In this document: one piece after another, positions 8,560 through 17,651 of the stretch
Position numbering within the stretch: position 1 is the first letter of the stretch
How the letters are laid out: every line of letters begins with the position of its first letter
NCBI RefSeq assembly: GCF_037392515.1
Contig: NC_090291.1
Coordinates: 39,765,001 to 39,829,000, forward strand
DNA length: 64,000 nucleotides
Source: Haliotis asinina
Lineage: Eukaryota; Mollusca; Gastropoda; Lepetellida; Haliotidae
Reading direction: 5' to 3'
Made by a program: the position numbers and the translations under genes
Notes under the pieces: generated by a model
Database searches by the model: none
What the model was told of the DNA's origin: nothing
The model's input: only the letters and a program-made list of their open reading frames with translations

Positions 8560-9709
8560 CCGCTACGTACACCAGACCCGCCACGGCGACGATGGCTGCC
8601 CACAGGTTTTGACTGAGCCACATGGCAGTTTTAGACAGAGCGCTCAACAACCACGAGACGATGCTACCCAGGATGCCGGGAAGGGCTTCGGCGGCTTTAC
8701 CAGCCAGTTTAGCTAGGCCTTCCCCGAGTTTTTTAATCCAGTCTTTAACACCACCGCCAGGGGGTGTGGGGGTAACTCCCCCACCGGCAGGCCCCACAGG
8801 GGTTCCCCCCGTCAGTGACACCACGAGGGTTGATATAATGAAACCCAATGCAGTCAGAATGCTGGCGATGGTGATCCCTTGCTCCCGGAACAATATCCGA
8901 ATCCTGTTGGCTAAAGTTGTATCCTCGTTCAGTATTCTATCGATTGTTTCCCGAATACGACTGATCTGGGATCGAAGCTGTTCACGATTCGAGGAAGCGG
9001 CTTCCAATCGTGTACGTCTCTCGTCTTCTAAATCACGTATTCGTTCATTGATACGACGCTTCATATCATCGTTTTCAGTTTCGTTGAGTTTGGTTTTTTC
9101 CCTAGCGATGTGCTCGTCGATTTCGTTCAGTTTCCCCATGTTGTTCACGAGTTCTCCACGCACGCGTTTCACGGCTTCGTCTAAGCCGCGCAGTTCCCTT
9201 ACCGGAAAGTCAAACCCCGGTAACGGTTTGTCCCAGTAGGTGCTCAACAGTTTTTCTATGCTGTCTGAGGCTTCTGTAGCACGCTGTGGTGTCATTTCAT
9301 CTCTAGTGGTGAGGTGGGATCTGGTAGCTTGCAGATCTTCTTTAACGGCCTTAGGTATTGCACCACCGTAATCATTCATGTTTAGATTTTTACGGATAAA
9401 TTCAACACCATAGCGGCTGGCTAGAGTTGACAAGGCCAGTGGTTTTTTATTGCTCTTGTTAAAGAGGTCAACCCCTGGGTCAGACTTAAGGCGTAGAACA
9501 CCCTTTGTATCAATAAAAAAATCCTTATGGTATCGACCCTGTGGTTCAACGTAGTTTTTATCTCTTCTTAAACTTTCGAAATAATCATTTACCGTTGTTT
9601 CCAAGAGTTCTTGGTTCAATGGTGAACTAGTAAATGAGGTCTCCTGCTCATCATCGAATGCCTGGGCACTAGCGCCCGGTATCTCATCCATAGGTATGTC
9701 TTCATCCAT
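8537..9709 (-). CDS. Polinton coiled-coil, multi-pass membrane protein
   Basis: 390 aa from MDEDIPMDEIPG; the frame is open to 9742, but the upstream part would run through the promoter. Residues 1-170 are acidic to mixed. Residues about 175-275 are a highly charged helix of coiled-coil type. Residues 277-300 are hydrophobic (ITIASILTALGFIISTL). A Gly/Pro linker spans 300-320. The C-terminus carries an amphipathic helix (DWIKKLGEGLAKLAGKAAE) and two more hydrophobic stretches. The FREQGITIASILTA block is familiar from other animal Polintons. The amphipathic helix could disrupt membranes, as adenovirus pVI does; that is a guess. It is divergent to the capsid gene. Confidence 0.82.
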   Translation of the reverse strand: MDEDIPMDEIPGASAQAFDDEQETSFTSSPLNQELLETTVNDYFESLRRDKNYVEPQGRYHKDFFIDTKGVLRLKSDPGVDLFNKSNKKPLALSTLASRYGVEFIRKNLNMNDYGGAIPKAVKEDLQATRSHLTTRDEMTPQRATEASDSIEKLLSTYWDKPLPGFDFPVRELRGLDEAVKRVRGELVNNMGKLNEIDEHIAREKTKLNETENDDMKRRINERIRDLEDERRTRLEAASSNREQLRSQISRIRETIDRILNEDTTLANRIRILFREQGITIASILTALGFIISTLVVSLTGGTPVGPAGGGVTPTPPGGGVKDWIKKLGEGLAKLAGKAAEALPGILGSIVSWLLSALSKTAMWLSQNLWAAIVAVAGLVYVAAKKSLTK

Positions 9710-9741
9710 TAGTATTAAAAATATATTTCTTTTATATAACA
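9710..9741. promoter_or_regulatory. Divergent Polinton promoter upstream of the capsid gene
   Basis: 32 bp between divergent start codons with TTTTATATAACA immediately before the capsid ATG and TTAAAAATATAT toward the other side. TATA-like on both strands. Confidence 0.6.
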
Positions 9742-10998
9742 ATGTACGGTAGAAAATTAGATCCTTTCAGAAAATTGAGAGAGCCATTAGGAGCCAGAGC
9801 CGTGCGACAGTCGGTGACCATCACCAACAATCCCAGCAAGATAGACCAGAACCAAACTCTGCTGGTTAGATTTCCAAACCTTGGTGAGAATGACCTCATT
9901 GTACCAGGCACTGTTCGACTGGCGTTCAATATCACGTTGACCTCCGACAACGACAAACGCGAGCTAGTGCGGAACGTGGGTCGAGCTATCATCAAGAAAA
10001 CGACCGTCAAGATCAGCGGTAACGAGGTGCTGAGCATCGACGACAGCGACGTGTTTCACTGCTACAAGGATCTCTGGAAAAGCGATGGAGAACGAGTCAA
10101 TGATGTGTACCAGGGTATCAGCAAATCAACCCGGGCGCGCATAGGGTATGTCTTCACGCAAGACCAACAAGACAAGCTATCGGCCGGTGAAAAGGCCATC
10201 GCTCTAGCATACGGGAATCGATTCTGTGTGCCGCTCGACTTCGAGTTGCTCACGGGACACGCACCGTTTTACCAGGCCGCGCTGGGTGATAGGCTCGAAT
10301 ACGAGCTCACGTTTAACGACTATAGCAAAGTAGTGCGTACGCCGAACGGTGATGAGGCCAGTTATGCCATAGACAACATCTCTCTGGAGTTCGACATGGT
10401 CACTAGCCCGGAGCTGGCCAGGCAGGTTCGAAGTCAGTACTCTGGGAAGATGGCTATCCTATACGATCGCGTACTGAGGCATAGATCAGTCGTGCGAGAT
10501 AAGAGCGACACTGTGTGGAATATCAACCTGAACGTGCCGGCCCGATCGATGAAAGGTATCCTGGTCGTCCCCGTGGAGGATTACGAGCCATTCCAGAGGG
10601 ACAGCGAGAAGTTTTTCAACCCCGAGATTGAAAAGGTGGAAGTTACCATCGAGGGCGTGCCCAACCAGCTGTTCAGTCATGGTATGAGGCCACACCAGCA
10701 GTGGGATGAGATAAAAAAGCTACCAGTGGGGGATTACATAACAAAGGACCTGGACCTAAGCTCCGTGCAGATCGGTGAATACCTGACCACCAAGTATGCC
10801 CTATGGTTGGACATGCGATCCACGGATGATGATAAACTGCACGGTAGCGGGCGCCGTATAGATAACGGCAGCGAAGGGATAACCATCCAGATTAATAAGA
10901 AGGCTCAAACCGCTGGTAAGTTGAAATTATATCTGTACGTTATTATGGACGCGCAACTTAATATAGACAATGGGAGATTCGTGCAAGCCATCTACTGA
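9742..10998 (+). CDS. MCP: Major capsid protein (hexon-like, double jelly roll)
   Basis: 418 aa. It begins with a basic segment (MYGRKLDPFRKLREPL). It then shows alternating beta-strand segments such as LLVRFPNLGENDLIVPGTV and LAFNITLTS near residues 42-65, and KLKLYLYVIMDAQLNI near the C-terminus. Length and pattern fit the shorter hexon-like major capsid proteins of adintovirus-type Polintons. It forms the icosahedral shell in related viruses. It starts just after a TATA-like box and overlaps the ATPase gene by 29 bases, so capsid and packaging motor are tightly linked. The fold is inferred; a structure prediction would test it. Confidence 0.8.
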   Translation: MYGRKLDPFRKLREPLGARAVRQSVTITNNPSKIDQNQTLLVRFPNLGENDLIVPGTVRLAFNITLTSDNDKRELVRNVGRAIIKKTTVKISGNEVLSIDDSDVFHCYKDLWKSDGERVNDVYQGISKSTRARIGYVFTQDQQDKLSAGEKAIALAYGNRFCVPLDFELLTGHAPFYQAALGDRLEYELTFNDYSKVVRTPNGDEASYAIDNISLEFDMVTSPELARQVRSQYSGKMAILYDRVLRHRSVVRDKSDTVWNINLNVPARSMKGILVVPVEDYEPFQRDSEKFFNPEIEKVEVTIEGVPNQLFSHGMRPHQQWDEIKKLPVGDYITKDLDLSSVQIGEYLTTKYALWLDMRSTDDDKLHGSGRRIDNGSEGITIQINKKAQTAGKLKLYLYVIMDAQLNIDNGRFVQAIY

Positions 10999-11614
10999 TG
11001 GGGGAGACCCCCACACCCCCCTGAGGTTACCCACTGACCCACACTGCGCTATCATATGCGGGCAGACTGGCTGTGGGAAGACCGTTTTCGTGTTGGATAT
11101 GTTGGAGGGTTACTACAAGGATGTGTTCGATAACATCGTGATCATGTGCCCTACTCTGGGCATGAATAAAACGTACGCGCGACCTTGGGTAATGACGGAC
11201 CATGACGTACACAAAATCGACCCTGGAACACGCCTGCAGGACTGGTTGAAAGCTCTTCACGAGAAATTTAAAGGGGAACCGACGCTGTTTATACTGGACG
11301 ACTGCAGCGCTAATCGCGAGATAACAAAAAAGAGAGACATGCTATCGTACCTGGCCTTCTCTGGCCGGCATGCAAATCACAGCGTCTGGGTGCTAACGCA
11401 GAAGTTCAACTCGGTGTTGAAAGACCTCAGGGAGCAGACGCGATGGGTGGCCTTATTTCACTGCAAGGATAGGGATTCGTTTGAGGAGTGTTTGAGAGAG
11501 AACGATGTGATGAGTAAATTAGAACGGGAACGGGTGAAGAAACAGCTCGCTGAAACTAAACACGCTAAGCTCGTTCTAAAGACCGACCAACCAGTAGCAT
11601 ATAGAGTATACTAA
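10970..11614 (+). CDS. A32/FtsK-HerA-type genome packaging ATPase
   Basis: 214 aa. Walker A is GQTGCGKT at residues 31-38. Walker B is TLFILDD with acidic residues at 110-111. SVWVLTQKF near residue 142 fits the sensor strand. This is the compact ATPase that pumps DNA into capsids in Polintons and large DNA viruses. It starts inside the last codons of the capsid gene in another frame. All nucleotide-binding residues I can identify are present. Confidence 0.93.
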   Translation: MGDSCKPSTDGGDPHTPLRLPTDPHCAIICGQTGCGKTVFVLDMLEGYYKDVFDNIVIMCPTLGMNKTYARPWVMTDHDVHKIDPGTRLQDWLKALHEKFKGEPTLFILDDCSANREITKKRDMLSYLAFSGRHANHSVWVLTQKFNSVLKDLREQTRWVALFHCKDRDSFEECLRENDVMSKLERERVKKQLAETKHAKLVLKTDQPVAYRVY

Positions 11615-11691
11615 AGCTAAGCAAAGCTAAGCTAAAGCTAAGCAAAGCTAAGCTAAAGCTAAGCAAAGCTAAGCAAAGCTAAGCAAAGCTA
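11613..11691. repeat. AAGCTAAGC tandem repeat inside Polinton
   Basis: About eight copies of an AAGCTAAGCA / AAGCTAAGCTA unit begin in the ATPase stop codon and end at the next possible start. It separates the capsid-ATPase pair from the small-protein genes. It may be a termination or regulatory spacer. Confidence 0.9.
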
Positions 11692-11798
11692 TGATATTTG
11701 AAGTATTTGTCGTGTGCAACTTAACATTCATTTCTCTGTGTTTTGTCTGCATCGGGTATTATATAGTTAAAACTAAATCTTACTTGTTATATTATAAG

Positions 11799-12368
11799 AT
11801 GGAGTGTGAGGAATTGCTCGAACAATTGTCTGTGGAGGGTTCCCCAACTGGGGATTCCCCCATGCGAGAGAAACTGGTGGCATTGGCTGTTGGCGGCAAA
11901 GCCAAACATTACTTTGGAGACTACACTCCAGATAAAATTAACAAAATGTCAGCCGAAGAAATCGATAAGCTGTACGCTAGATACGAGTCCCGGCTCGGAG
12001 CAGAAATGACAAAGACAATAGGATCGGCTATGACCCAGATATACACCGGTATTGTGTCACATTTCCTTCCCATTCCACCAGAGCGCCGACTTTACCTGTG
12101 GGAGGACCTCGAGAAAGACCCTTTTATCGAACACGCCGTGAGCTCTATCAGCTGCGGGCTGTACCACAAATATGGTATGTTGTTGGCTCCAGTGACGGCG
12201 GCGATTATCACGGCAAAACATTGCCAATTTGAGAGAAAGAATAATAATAATAGTATAGATGGATGCTGCACAGGAAACCCCAGTGGAGGTACCCCCAACA
12301 GTGATGGAGGAGACCCCACCCCCAACAGTGGAGACCACTTCAACAGTAACCAGACAGAAGAATCCTAA
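11799..12368 (+). CDS. Polinton conserved small protein (189 aa)
   Basis: Starts MECEELLEQLSVEG after TTATATTATAAG. The frame is open from 11691, which would add a hydrophobic N-terminus (FVVCNLTFISLCFVCIGYYI); I prefer the later start but cannot exclude the longer form. The central part reads KINKMSAEEIDKLYARYES then a helix-rich stretch with PIPPERR. A hydrophobic segment (MLLAPVTAAIITAK) precedes an Asn/Gly/Pro/Ser-rich tail. The last 110 bases also encode the start of the next gene in another frame. I recall the LYARYES block from other Polintons; its function is unknown. Confidence 0.75.
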   Translation: MECEELLEQLSVEGSPTGDSPMREKLVALAVGGKAKHYFGDYTPDKINKMSAEEIDKLYARYESRLGAEMTKTIGSAMTQIYTGIVSHFLPIPPERRLYLWEDLEKDPFIEHAVSSISCGLYHKYGMLLAPVTAAIITAKHCQFERKNNNNSIDGCCTGNPSGGTPNSDGGDPTPNSGDHFNSNQTEES

Positions 12369-12561
12369 GAGAGTAGCTGCCGGTAAAAAACGGTGGCAAC
12401 ATAAAGTGACCAACCCAACCCGACTGTTGTTGGCTGTAGGTGTAACTGCTGCCTTGGCTATCTCGTGGTTATATACACGTGAGGGACGTGAGGTGGTACC
12501 TGAGGTGGTAACCCCCACTGTGGGGGGTACCCCCACCGTCGACCCGCATATCATGTTATAA
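12259..12561 (+). CDS. Polinton small single-pass membrane protein
   Basis: 100 aa. The N-terminal 35 residues are Pro/Glu/Thr-rich. A basic patch KNPKRVAAGKKRWQHK follows near residue 35, then one membrane segment (LLLAVGVTAALAISWLY) and a Pro/Val/Thr tail. The basic KNPxRVAAGKK patch recurs in animal Polintons as I remember. The start overlaps the previous gene by 110 bases. A DNA- or capsid-contacting membrane protein is possible. Confidence 0.75.
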   Translation: MDAAQETPVEVPPTVMEETPPPTVETTSTVTRQKNPKRVAAGKKRWQHKVTNPTRLLLAVGVTAALAISWLYTREGREVVPEVVTPTVGGTPTVDPHIML

Positions 12562-12587
12562 TTTTAATATTTTATATCATATACATA

Positions 12588-12815
12588 ATGTCTGAGGGGA
12601 AAACGTTCGTCAACGACGCATACCACGCCACAGTGGTAGCCAGTCTAGCAGTAGGGTACGCTCGGTTGACTAAAATGGTGCTTAAACAACCAACTATCAA
12701 GCTAGATTTCAACCTGCAGGATATGGGTATGCTCATAATGAACCTTGGTATGGCGATGGCCACAAAAGACATCCTAGTAAAACAAGGAATAATACCTGAT
12801 AATATAATGAAATAA
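12588..12815 (+). CDS. Polinton small conserved protein (75 aa)
   Basis: Begins MSEGKTFVNDAYHATVVASL after TTTTATATCATATACATA. It has two mildly hydrophobic helices and ends KDILVKQGIIPDNIMK. The order of this gene and the next matches other animal Polintons as I recall them. Function unknown. Confidence 0.75.
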   Translation: MSEGKTFVNDAYHATVVASLAVGYARLTKMVLKQPTIKLDFNLQDMGMLIMNLGMAMATKDILVKQGIIPDNIMK

Positions 12816-12823
12816 ATATAGGG

Positions 12824-13249
12824 ATGGCCACGATAGCTATGATGGTCGGTGGGGCGTTAGTGAATGCCCTGGCATTTTCCGGGAGTAATTTCCTCTTCTC
12901 AAAACTACGAGATGATCACGCGGCTGAAATACAGGAAGAAAGGAAGCGACACGATCTCGCTACTGAGAAATTACAAAGAGCACAGGACGAGTACGTTAAA
13001 AAACGCCTCCAGAGGATCGATTTTATTAATGAACAACTCACGCGTGAAAACCATGCCATTAAAACATTCAACGATGTCGATGAAGCAATGAAAGAATACT
13101 ATCTACTAACTGGTAAACAATTGGAACCGCTCAATAAACCCACACTCGCTCAGTACTACACACCATCCAAGGGACAAATGAATCATGAACTGGGCTTCAT
13201 AGTGTTGGGTATAGCAGCTACTGCGTTGGTTGCTAAGCAATTAAACTAA
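12824..13249 (+). CDS. Polinton conserved membrane/coiled-coil protein (141 aa)
   Basis: Begins MATIAMMVGGALVNALAF, a hydrophobic N-terminus. A long charged helix follows (RDDHAAEIQEERKRHD onward to about residue 85), with EYYLLTGKQLEPL near 95. It ends in a second hydrophobic segment (LGFIVLGIAATALVAKQL). Eight bases separate it from the previous gene. I recognise this family from Polintons but know no function; a virion membrane or scaffold role is a guess. Confidence 0.78.
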   Translation: MATIAMMVGGALVNALAFSGSNFLFSKLRDDHAAEIQEERKRHDLATEKLQRAQDEYVKKRLQRIDFINEQLTRENHAIKTFNDVDEAMKEYYLLTGKQLEPLNKPTLAQYYTPSKGQMNHELGFIVLGIAATALVAKQLN

Positions 13250-13268
13250 AATACCTATATAAGTAAAC

Positions 13269-13529
13269 ATGAGACCCGCTCCATACCGATGCGAATATAT
13301 ACTTATGGGGAAGACCGAGGCCTGTGGTAGGAAATGCAGGAATCAGGGGTTCTGTTGTTTCCATATGGGAAGTCCTAACTACACGTGTTCTGTGTGTGGT
13401 ATCGGGGTTAAAGGGCACTACTGTTTATGTAAAGCTCACGGAGCGAACGTAGTCAGACATCAACTCATATACGAGAATAAAAAAGGCTACATAAAAGAAC
13501 GTAGGCGACTGCTCAAGATAGCCACTTAA
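13269..13529 (+). CDS. Polinton small Cys/His-rich protein
   Basis: 86 aa with at least ten cysteines, arranged as C.RKC...CCFH, then YTCSVCG and GHYCLCKAH, which could bind two zinc ions. A TATA-like CCTATATAAG lies just before the ATG. The C-terminus is basic (KKGYIKERRRLLKI). Function unknown; a zinc-binding regulator is plausible. Confidence 0.7.
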   Translation: MRPAPYRCEYILMGKTEACGRKCRNQGFCCFHMGSPNYTCSVCGIGVKGHYCLCKAHGANVVRHQLIYENKKGYIKERRRLLKIAT

Positions 13530-13542
13530 GAGTTACCTCCCC

Positions 13543-13566
13543 TTACTGTGAACCAATTAGAGATTA
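13543..13566 (+). promoter_or_regulatory. Shared upstream element, copy 1
   Basis: TTACTGTGAACCAATTAGA then GATTA, 20 bases before the ATG at 13586. A near-identical copy precedes the polymerase gene. It may be an early-gene promoter element. Confidence 0.6.
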
Positions 13567-13585
13567 TACACACCTACGTATAGCT

Positions 13586-13897
13586 ATGTCTGCGGAAAGT
13601 GTGATTAAAAACATATTCAAATATGAACTGGCTTTATGGGGAAGCTTCAGATTTAAGATAATATTGGACGTGGTATGGATTAAAGAGGGTTTTAAGTATA
13701 CTCACCCCTTCGAATGGGAGCGGGATATCGCGACTCAATACCATATAGAACGTTTTTCAAGTCTAAGTGAATACTATAACCAAGGCGAGTGCTGGATTGA
13801 AACAGCCACACTATATATTTTACCAGGTACGTGGGACGATTTGACAGAATTACTAGAATTGGACCCGGCTGCCCGAGTTTGGCCTCTTCTGGATTGA
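13586..13897 (+). CDS. Polinton small protein (103 aa), unknown
   Basis: Begins MSAESVIKNIFKYELALWG, aromatic-rich with several Trp (WIKEGF, FEWERD, WIETAT, GTWDDL) and an acidic C-terminus. No known motif. Its 5' element is shared with the polymerase gene, so it may be expressed early. Confidence 0.65.
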   Translation: MSAESVIKNIFKYELALWGSFRFKIILDVVWIKEGFKYTHPFEWERDIATQYHIERFSSLSEYYNQGECWIETATLYILPGTWDDLTELLELDPAARVWPLLD

Positions 13898-13913
13898 AAT
13901 ATTTTTAATAAGG

Positions 13914-13937
13914 TTACTGTGAACCAATTAGACATTA
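13914..13937 (+). promoter_or_regulatory. Shared upstream element, copy 2
   Basis: TTACTGTGAACCAATTAGA then CATTA, 21 bases before the polymerase ATG at 13959. It differs from copy 1 by one base over 24. Confidence 0.6.
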
Positions 13938-13958
13938 GTTCTCTTAGGTGTAAACACG

Positions 13959-16900
13959 ATGTCTACTGTAAGCGAGCTCAAGAGGGTCGCAAAACAGAGA
14001 GGTGTTATCGGGTATTCTAGAATGCGGAAGTCAGCATTGTTGAGATTACTAGGTTTAGAAGCCCCTCCTACGGTAAAACAATTAAAAGCTCAAGCAAAAC
14101 AGCTTGGGCACACGGGTTATTCAAACCTGGGGAGAGCCGGGTTAACCGCATTGTTATCACATGCCCCCGTAGCAAAACCTCCCACTGTAAAACAACTGAA
14201 AGCTGAGGCACACGATTTGGGTTTAGGCGGGTATTCCCGTATGAGAAAACCACAGCTTGTAGAATTATTACGACAGAATAGAGCTATTGACCTACAGTTC
14301 GTGCGCACTGAGCGCGCTGTAGGTAACTATTTGAGAGGTTGGCGCATGCACGTTGATAGAAACATAGACATTATAGATATCAAGCCTCTGATAGCTGATA
14401 AGGTCAACCAGGAACTAAATAACCTAGGAAGTATCAAGTTTCAAATCACAGTGAAAATGTCGCTCGATAAGCAGGTTGGGAGTACCACTGAGTATGTTCA
14501 GCCTTACTTCCGAGGTCAACAAGAGGTTGTCACACATGCAGAGACCATTGACACATCAATCGATAATAGTTTTCAGCAGATACGAGAATACCTAGAACGC
14601 TACACACACTTGGGGTCCGGGTGGGCTGTAGATAAAATCGATAATGTCTATCTAGACATAGCTAACTACGTGCCGTTCAGAGGCGGGTCATACCTAGCCT
14701 TGCCTCCCTACTATAGGAACAAACATGCCATAGTAAACGTTAAGAATAGAGGAAACGATTGCCTGAGGTTAGCTATCAGGTCAGCCTTATTTCCAGCTGG
14801 CACTCATTCAGATAGGCTTTCTAGCTATCCCCAAGATGATGGGCTTAATTGGGATGGTATAGATGAACCCACCCCCATATCCCAGATCACTAAAGTAGAA
14901 AAACAGAATAATCTGGCTATAAATGTCTTTGGGCACGAAGGTAACACAACAATAGTACACAGGGTAAGCCCGGTGAAGGATTGCCAAGTTATCAATATAT
15001 TCATGATCCAGCGAGGTGAAAAGTATCACTACACGTGGATAAAACATCTCAGCCGGTTGTTGCACGACCAGTCGAAACACGTTGGGGAAAAACACTTTTG
15101 TGTACGATGCCTACACGGTTTCAGTCGAGCTGATTTATTAGAATCCCACCGGGATGATTGCCAAGGTGTGGGGCAGACGGCCATACGAGTCGACATGCCT
15201 AAGGAAGGTGAAAATATCCTAAAATTCAGTAACCACAAGAACCAAATGCCTGTACCTTATATTATATACGCCGACTTCGAAGCCTTAGTTGTGGGTGGGG
15301 ATTCCCCCAGTGGTGGTGCCTTTACCCACAAAACCCAGGAACATAAGGCCTGCGGTTTTGGATACATTGTCGTCCGTTGTGACGGGGAAACTAAAGCTCC
15401 GGTAGTGTATAGAGGCCCTGACGCGGCTGAAAGGTTTCTAAAGTGTTTGCAGGAGGAAGAAAAAATTATTAGGAATGCATTGTATAGAATCGCCCCCATG
15501 CGTATGACCCGAGCCGACAGGCTAGCTCACGCTAGTAGCACTAACTGTCACGTGTGTGAATCACCACTTAACGGTGATTCGGTGAGAGATCACTGTCACA
15601 TAACTGGTAAGTATAGAGGCGCCGCTCACAACGCGTGCAACCTCAAGCTTAAAATCAACCCTAAGACAATAAACATCCCCGTTGTCTTTCACAATTTGAG
15701 AGGGTACGACTCACACTTGATCATGCAGGCCATCGCGAAAATCGATGGTAATATAACGTGCATCCCCAACAACATGGAAAGATACATCTCCTTCAGCTTA
15801 AACGGACTTAGGTTCATTGACTCGTTTCAGTTCCTCCTGTCGTCACTCGACAGTCTGGTCAAGGCCAACAATACCTTCCCTATCACCGATCGATACACAG
15901 ACGCCGAGAGTAGACCCCTGCTTATGAGGAAGGGTGTGTACCCCTATGAGTACATGGATAGTTGGGCCAAGTTCACAGATACCAGACTACCCCCTATTGA
16001 CTGCTTTTATAGCAAGCTGAATGAGGCGCCCGTCTCACGAGATGATTACTCGCACGCGACTAACGTATGGAATAAACTGGGTTGTAAGAACCTGGGTGAT
16101 TATCACGACCTGTACTCGAGGACAGATGTACTGCTGTTAGCCGACGTGTTTGAAACGTTCAGGCGGACCTGTTTAAAGCAGTATAAACTCGACCCCGCAT
16201 GGTATTACACCAGCCCAGGTCTGTCGTGGGACGCCTTGCTTAAAAAGACCGGAGTTAATTTGGAATTGCTCACAGATTACGACATGCACCTATTTATTGA
16301 GAAAGGCTTGCGAGGTGGTATTTCCATGGCATCCAAACGATACGCTAAAGCAAATAATCAATACGTGAAAGGTTACGATCCTAACAAACCAACCAATCAC
16401 ATTCTCTACCTCGACGCAAACAACCTGTACGGCTGGGCCATGAGCCAGTATCTACCTACAGGGGGATTCGAATGGGTACCCCACGTTGATGTTATGGAGG
16501 TTGCACCAGATTCGAACAAAGGGTATATCCTCGAAGTTGACTTAGAGTATCCTAAGGAATTACACACATCGCACAACAGCTATCCCCTTGCACCCGAACG
16601 TATGAGGGTTAATACAGACTGGATGTCTGAGTACCAACATAACTTGTCAGGTGGGCGTGTGACAGACGTTGAAAAACTCGTGCCTAACTTAATGAATAAG
16701 ACCAAGTACATCGTTCACTATCGCAACCTACAGCTGTACCTGTCGTTGGGTATGAGGCTGACCAAAATACACAGGGTGCTCATGTTCGACCAGAGTCCAT
16801 GGATGGAGCCCTACATCAGAATGAACACAGACCTACGAAAAAAAGCCACCAGTGATTTTGAGAAAAATCTCTACAAGCTCATGAACAACTCGGTGTTTGG

Positions 16901-17651
16901 TAAGACTATGGAGAACCTGAGGAAACGCGTGACCGTGAAGCTGGTTAGATCTAGTGAGGAAGACAAGCTCAGGAAATTGATAGCCAATCCGGCATTCAAC
17001 CGTAATAAAATATTTACAGACAACCTGGTTGCCATACACATGAAGAAAAGCCACATAAAATTCAACCGGCCTGTTTACGTGGGGATGAGCATCCTCGATT
17101 TATCCAAACACCTGATGTACGACTTTTACTACAACGAGCTCAAGAAACAGTACGGCGACAGGTGTGAAGTGCTGTACACTGACACGGATTCCCTGCTGAT
17201 GGAGATTCGAACCGAGGACGTGTACGAGGACATGAAGAAACACCTCGATTTATACGACACCAGCGACTACCCTAAGACCCATACCCTACACAGTACGGTA
17301 AATAAAAAGGTCCTAGGTAAGATGAAGGACGAGTGTGCTGGCACGCCCATAGCCGAGTACATAGGTTTGAGACCTAAGATGTACTCCATACTGAAAGCCG
17401 ACAATAGTGAGATCCGGAAGGCTAAGGGGGTTAAGAAGTATGTGGTGAAACAACACATCAAACACGCCAGATTCAAGGAAGCCCTGTTCAAGACCCGTAC
17501 CTTTAGACATAAAATGAACCCACTTAGAAGTGATGGACATAAGATATACGGACTGACTATAAACAAGACGTCCCTGTCGCCTATGGACACGAAACGTTGG
17601 ATAGCTATTGATGGTATAAACACATACGCGTATGGACATGAAAAAATTTGA
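13959..17651 (+). CDS. polB: Protein-primed family B DNA polymerase with SAP repeats and HNH insertion
   Basis: 1230 aa. Residues 1-110 hold three SAP-like repeats (each ending GYSRMRK, GYSNLGR or GYSRMRK plus a Leu-rich helix), likely DNA-binding. A Polinton-type N-terminal domain follows with NDCLRLAIRSALFP near 267. A CxxC...HxxxxC zinc finger begins near 381. Exonuclease motifs are ADFEA (D439, E441), NLRGYD (N579, D584) and YSRTD (Y719, D723). An HNH/endonuclease VII-like insertion has C530, C533, DHCH at 544-547 and HNACN at 557-561. Polymerase motifs are DANNLYG (D819), KLMNNSVFG (K973) and YTDTDS (1073-1078). All catalytic residues are present. It replicates the element by protein priming. 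It overlaps the integrase start by 20 bases. Confidence 0.95.
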   Translation: MSTVSELKRVAKQRGVIGYSRMRKSALLRLLGLEAPPTVKQLKAQAKQLGHTGYSNLGRAGLTALLSHAPVAKPPTVKQLKAEAHDLGLGGYSRMRKPQLVELLRQNRAIDLQFVRTERAVGNYLRGWRMHVDRNIDIIDIKPLIADKVNQELNNLGSIKFQITVKMSLDKQVGSTTEYVQPYFRGQQEVVTHAETIDTSIDNSFQQIREYLERYTHLGSGWAVDKIDNVYLDIANYVPFRGGSYLALPPYYRNKHAIVNVKNRGNDCLRLAIRSALFPAGTHSDRLSSYPQDDGLNWDGIDEPTPISQITKVEKQNNLAINVFGHEGNTTIVHRVSPVKDCQVINIFMIQRGEKYHYTWIKHLSRLLHDQSKHVGEKHFCVRCLHGFSRADLLESHRDDCQGVGQTAIRVDMPKEGENILKFSNHKNQMPVPYIIYADFEALVVGGDSPSGGAFTHKTQEHKACGFGYIVVRCDGETKAPVVYRGPDAAERFLKCLQEEEKIIRNALYRIAPMRMTRADRLAHASSTNCHVCESPLNGDSVRDHCHITGKYRGAAHNACNLKLKINPKTINIPVVFHNLRGYDSHLIMQAIAKIDGNITCIPNNMERYISFSLNGLRFIDSFQFLLSSLDSLVKANNTFPITDRYTDAESRPLLMRKGVYPYEYMDSWAKFTDTRLPPIDCFYSKLNEAPVSRDDYSHATNVWNKLGCKNLGDYHDLYSRTDVLLLADVFETFRRTCLKQYKLDPAWYYTSPGLSWDALLKKTGVNLELLTDYDMHLFIEKGLRGGISMASKRYAKANNQYVKGYDPNKPTNHILYLDANNLYGWAMSQYLPTGGFEWVPHVDVMEVAPDSNKGYILEVDLEYPKELHTSHNSYPLAPERMRVNTDWMSEYQHNLSGGRVTDVEKLVPNLMNKTKYIVHYRNLQLYLSLGMRLTKIHRVLMFDQSPWMEPYIRMNTDLRKKATSDFEKNLYKLMNNSVFGKTMENLRKRVTVKLVRSSEEDKLRKLIANPAFNRNKIFTDNLVAIHMKKSHIKFNRPVYVGMSILDLSKHLMYDFYYNELKKQYGDRCEVLYTDTDSLLMEIRTEDVYEDMKKHLDLYDTSDYPKTHTLHSTVNKKVLGKMKDECAGTPIAEYIGLRPKMYSILKADNSEIRKAKGVKKYVVKQHIKHARFKEALFKTRTFRHKMNPLRSDGHKIYGLTINKTSLSPMDTKRWIAIDGINTYAYGHEKI

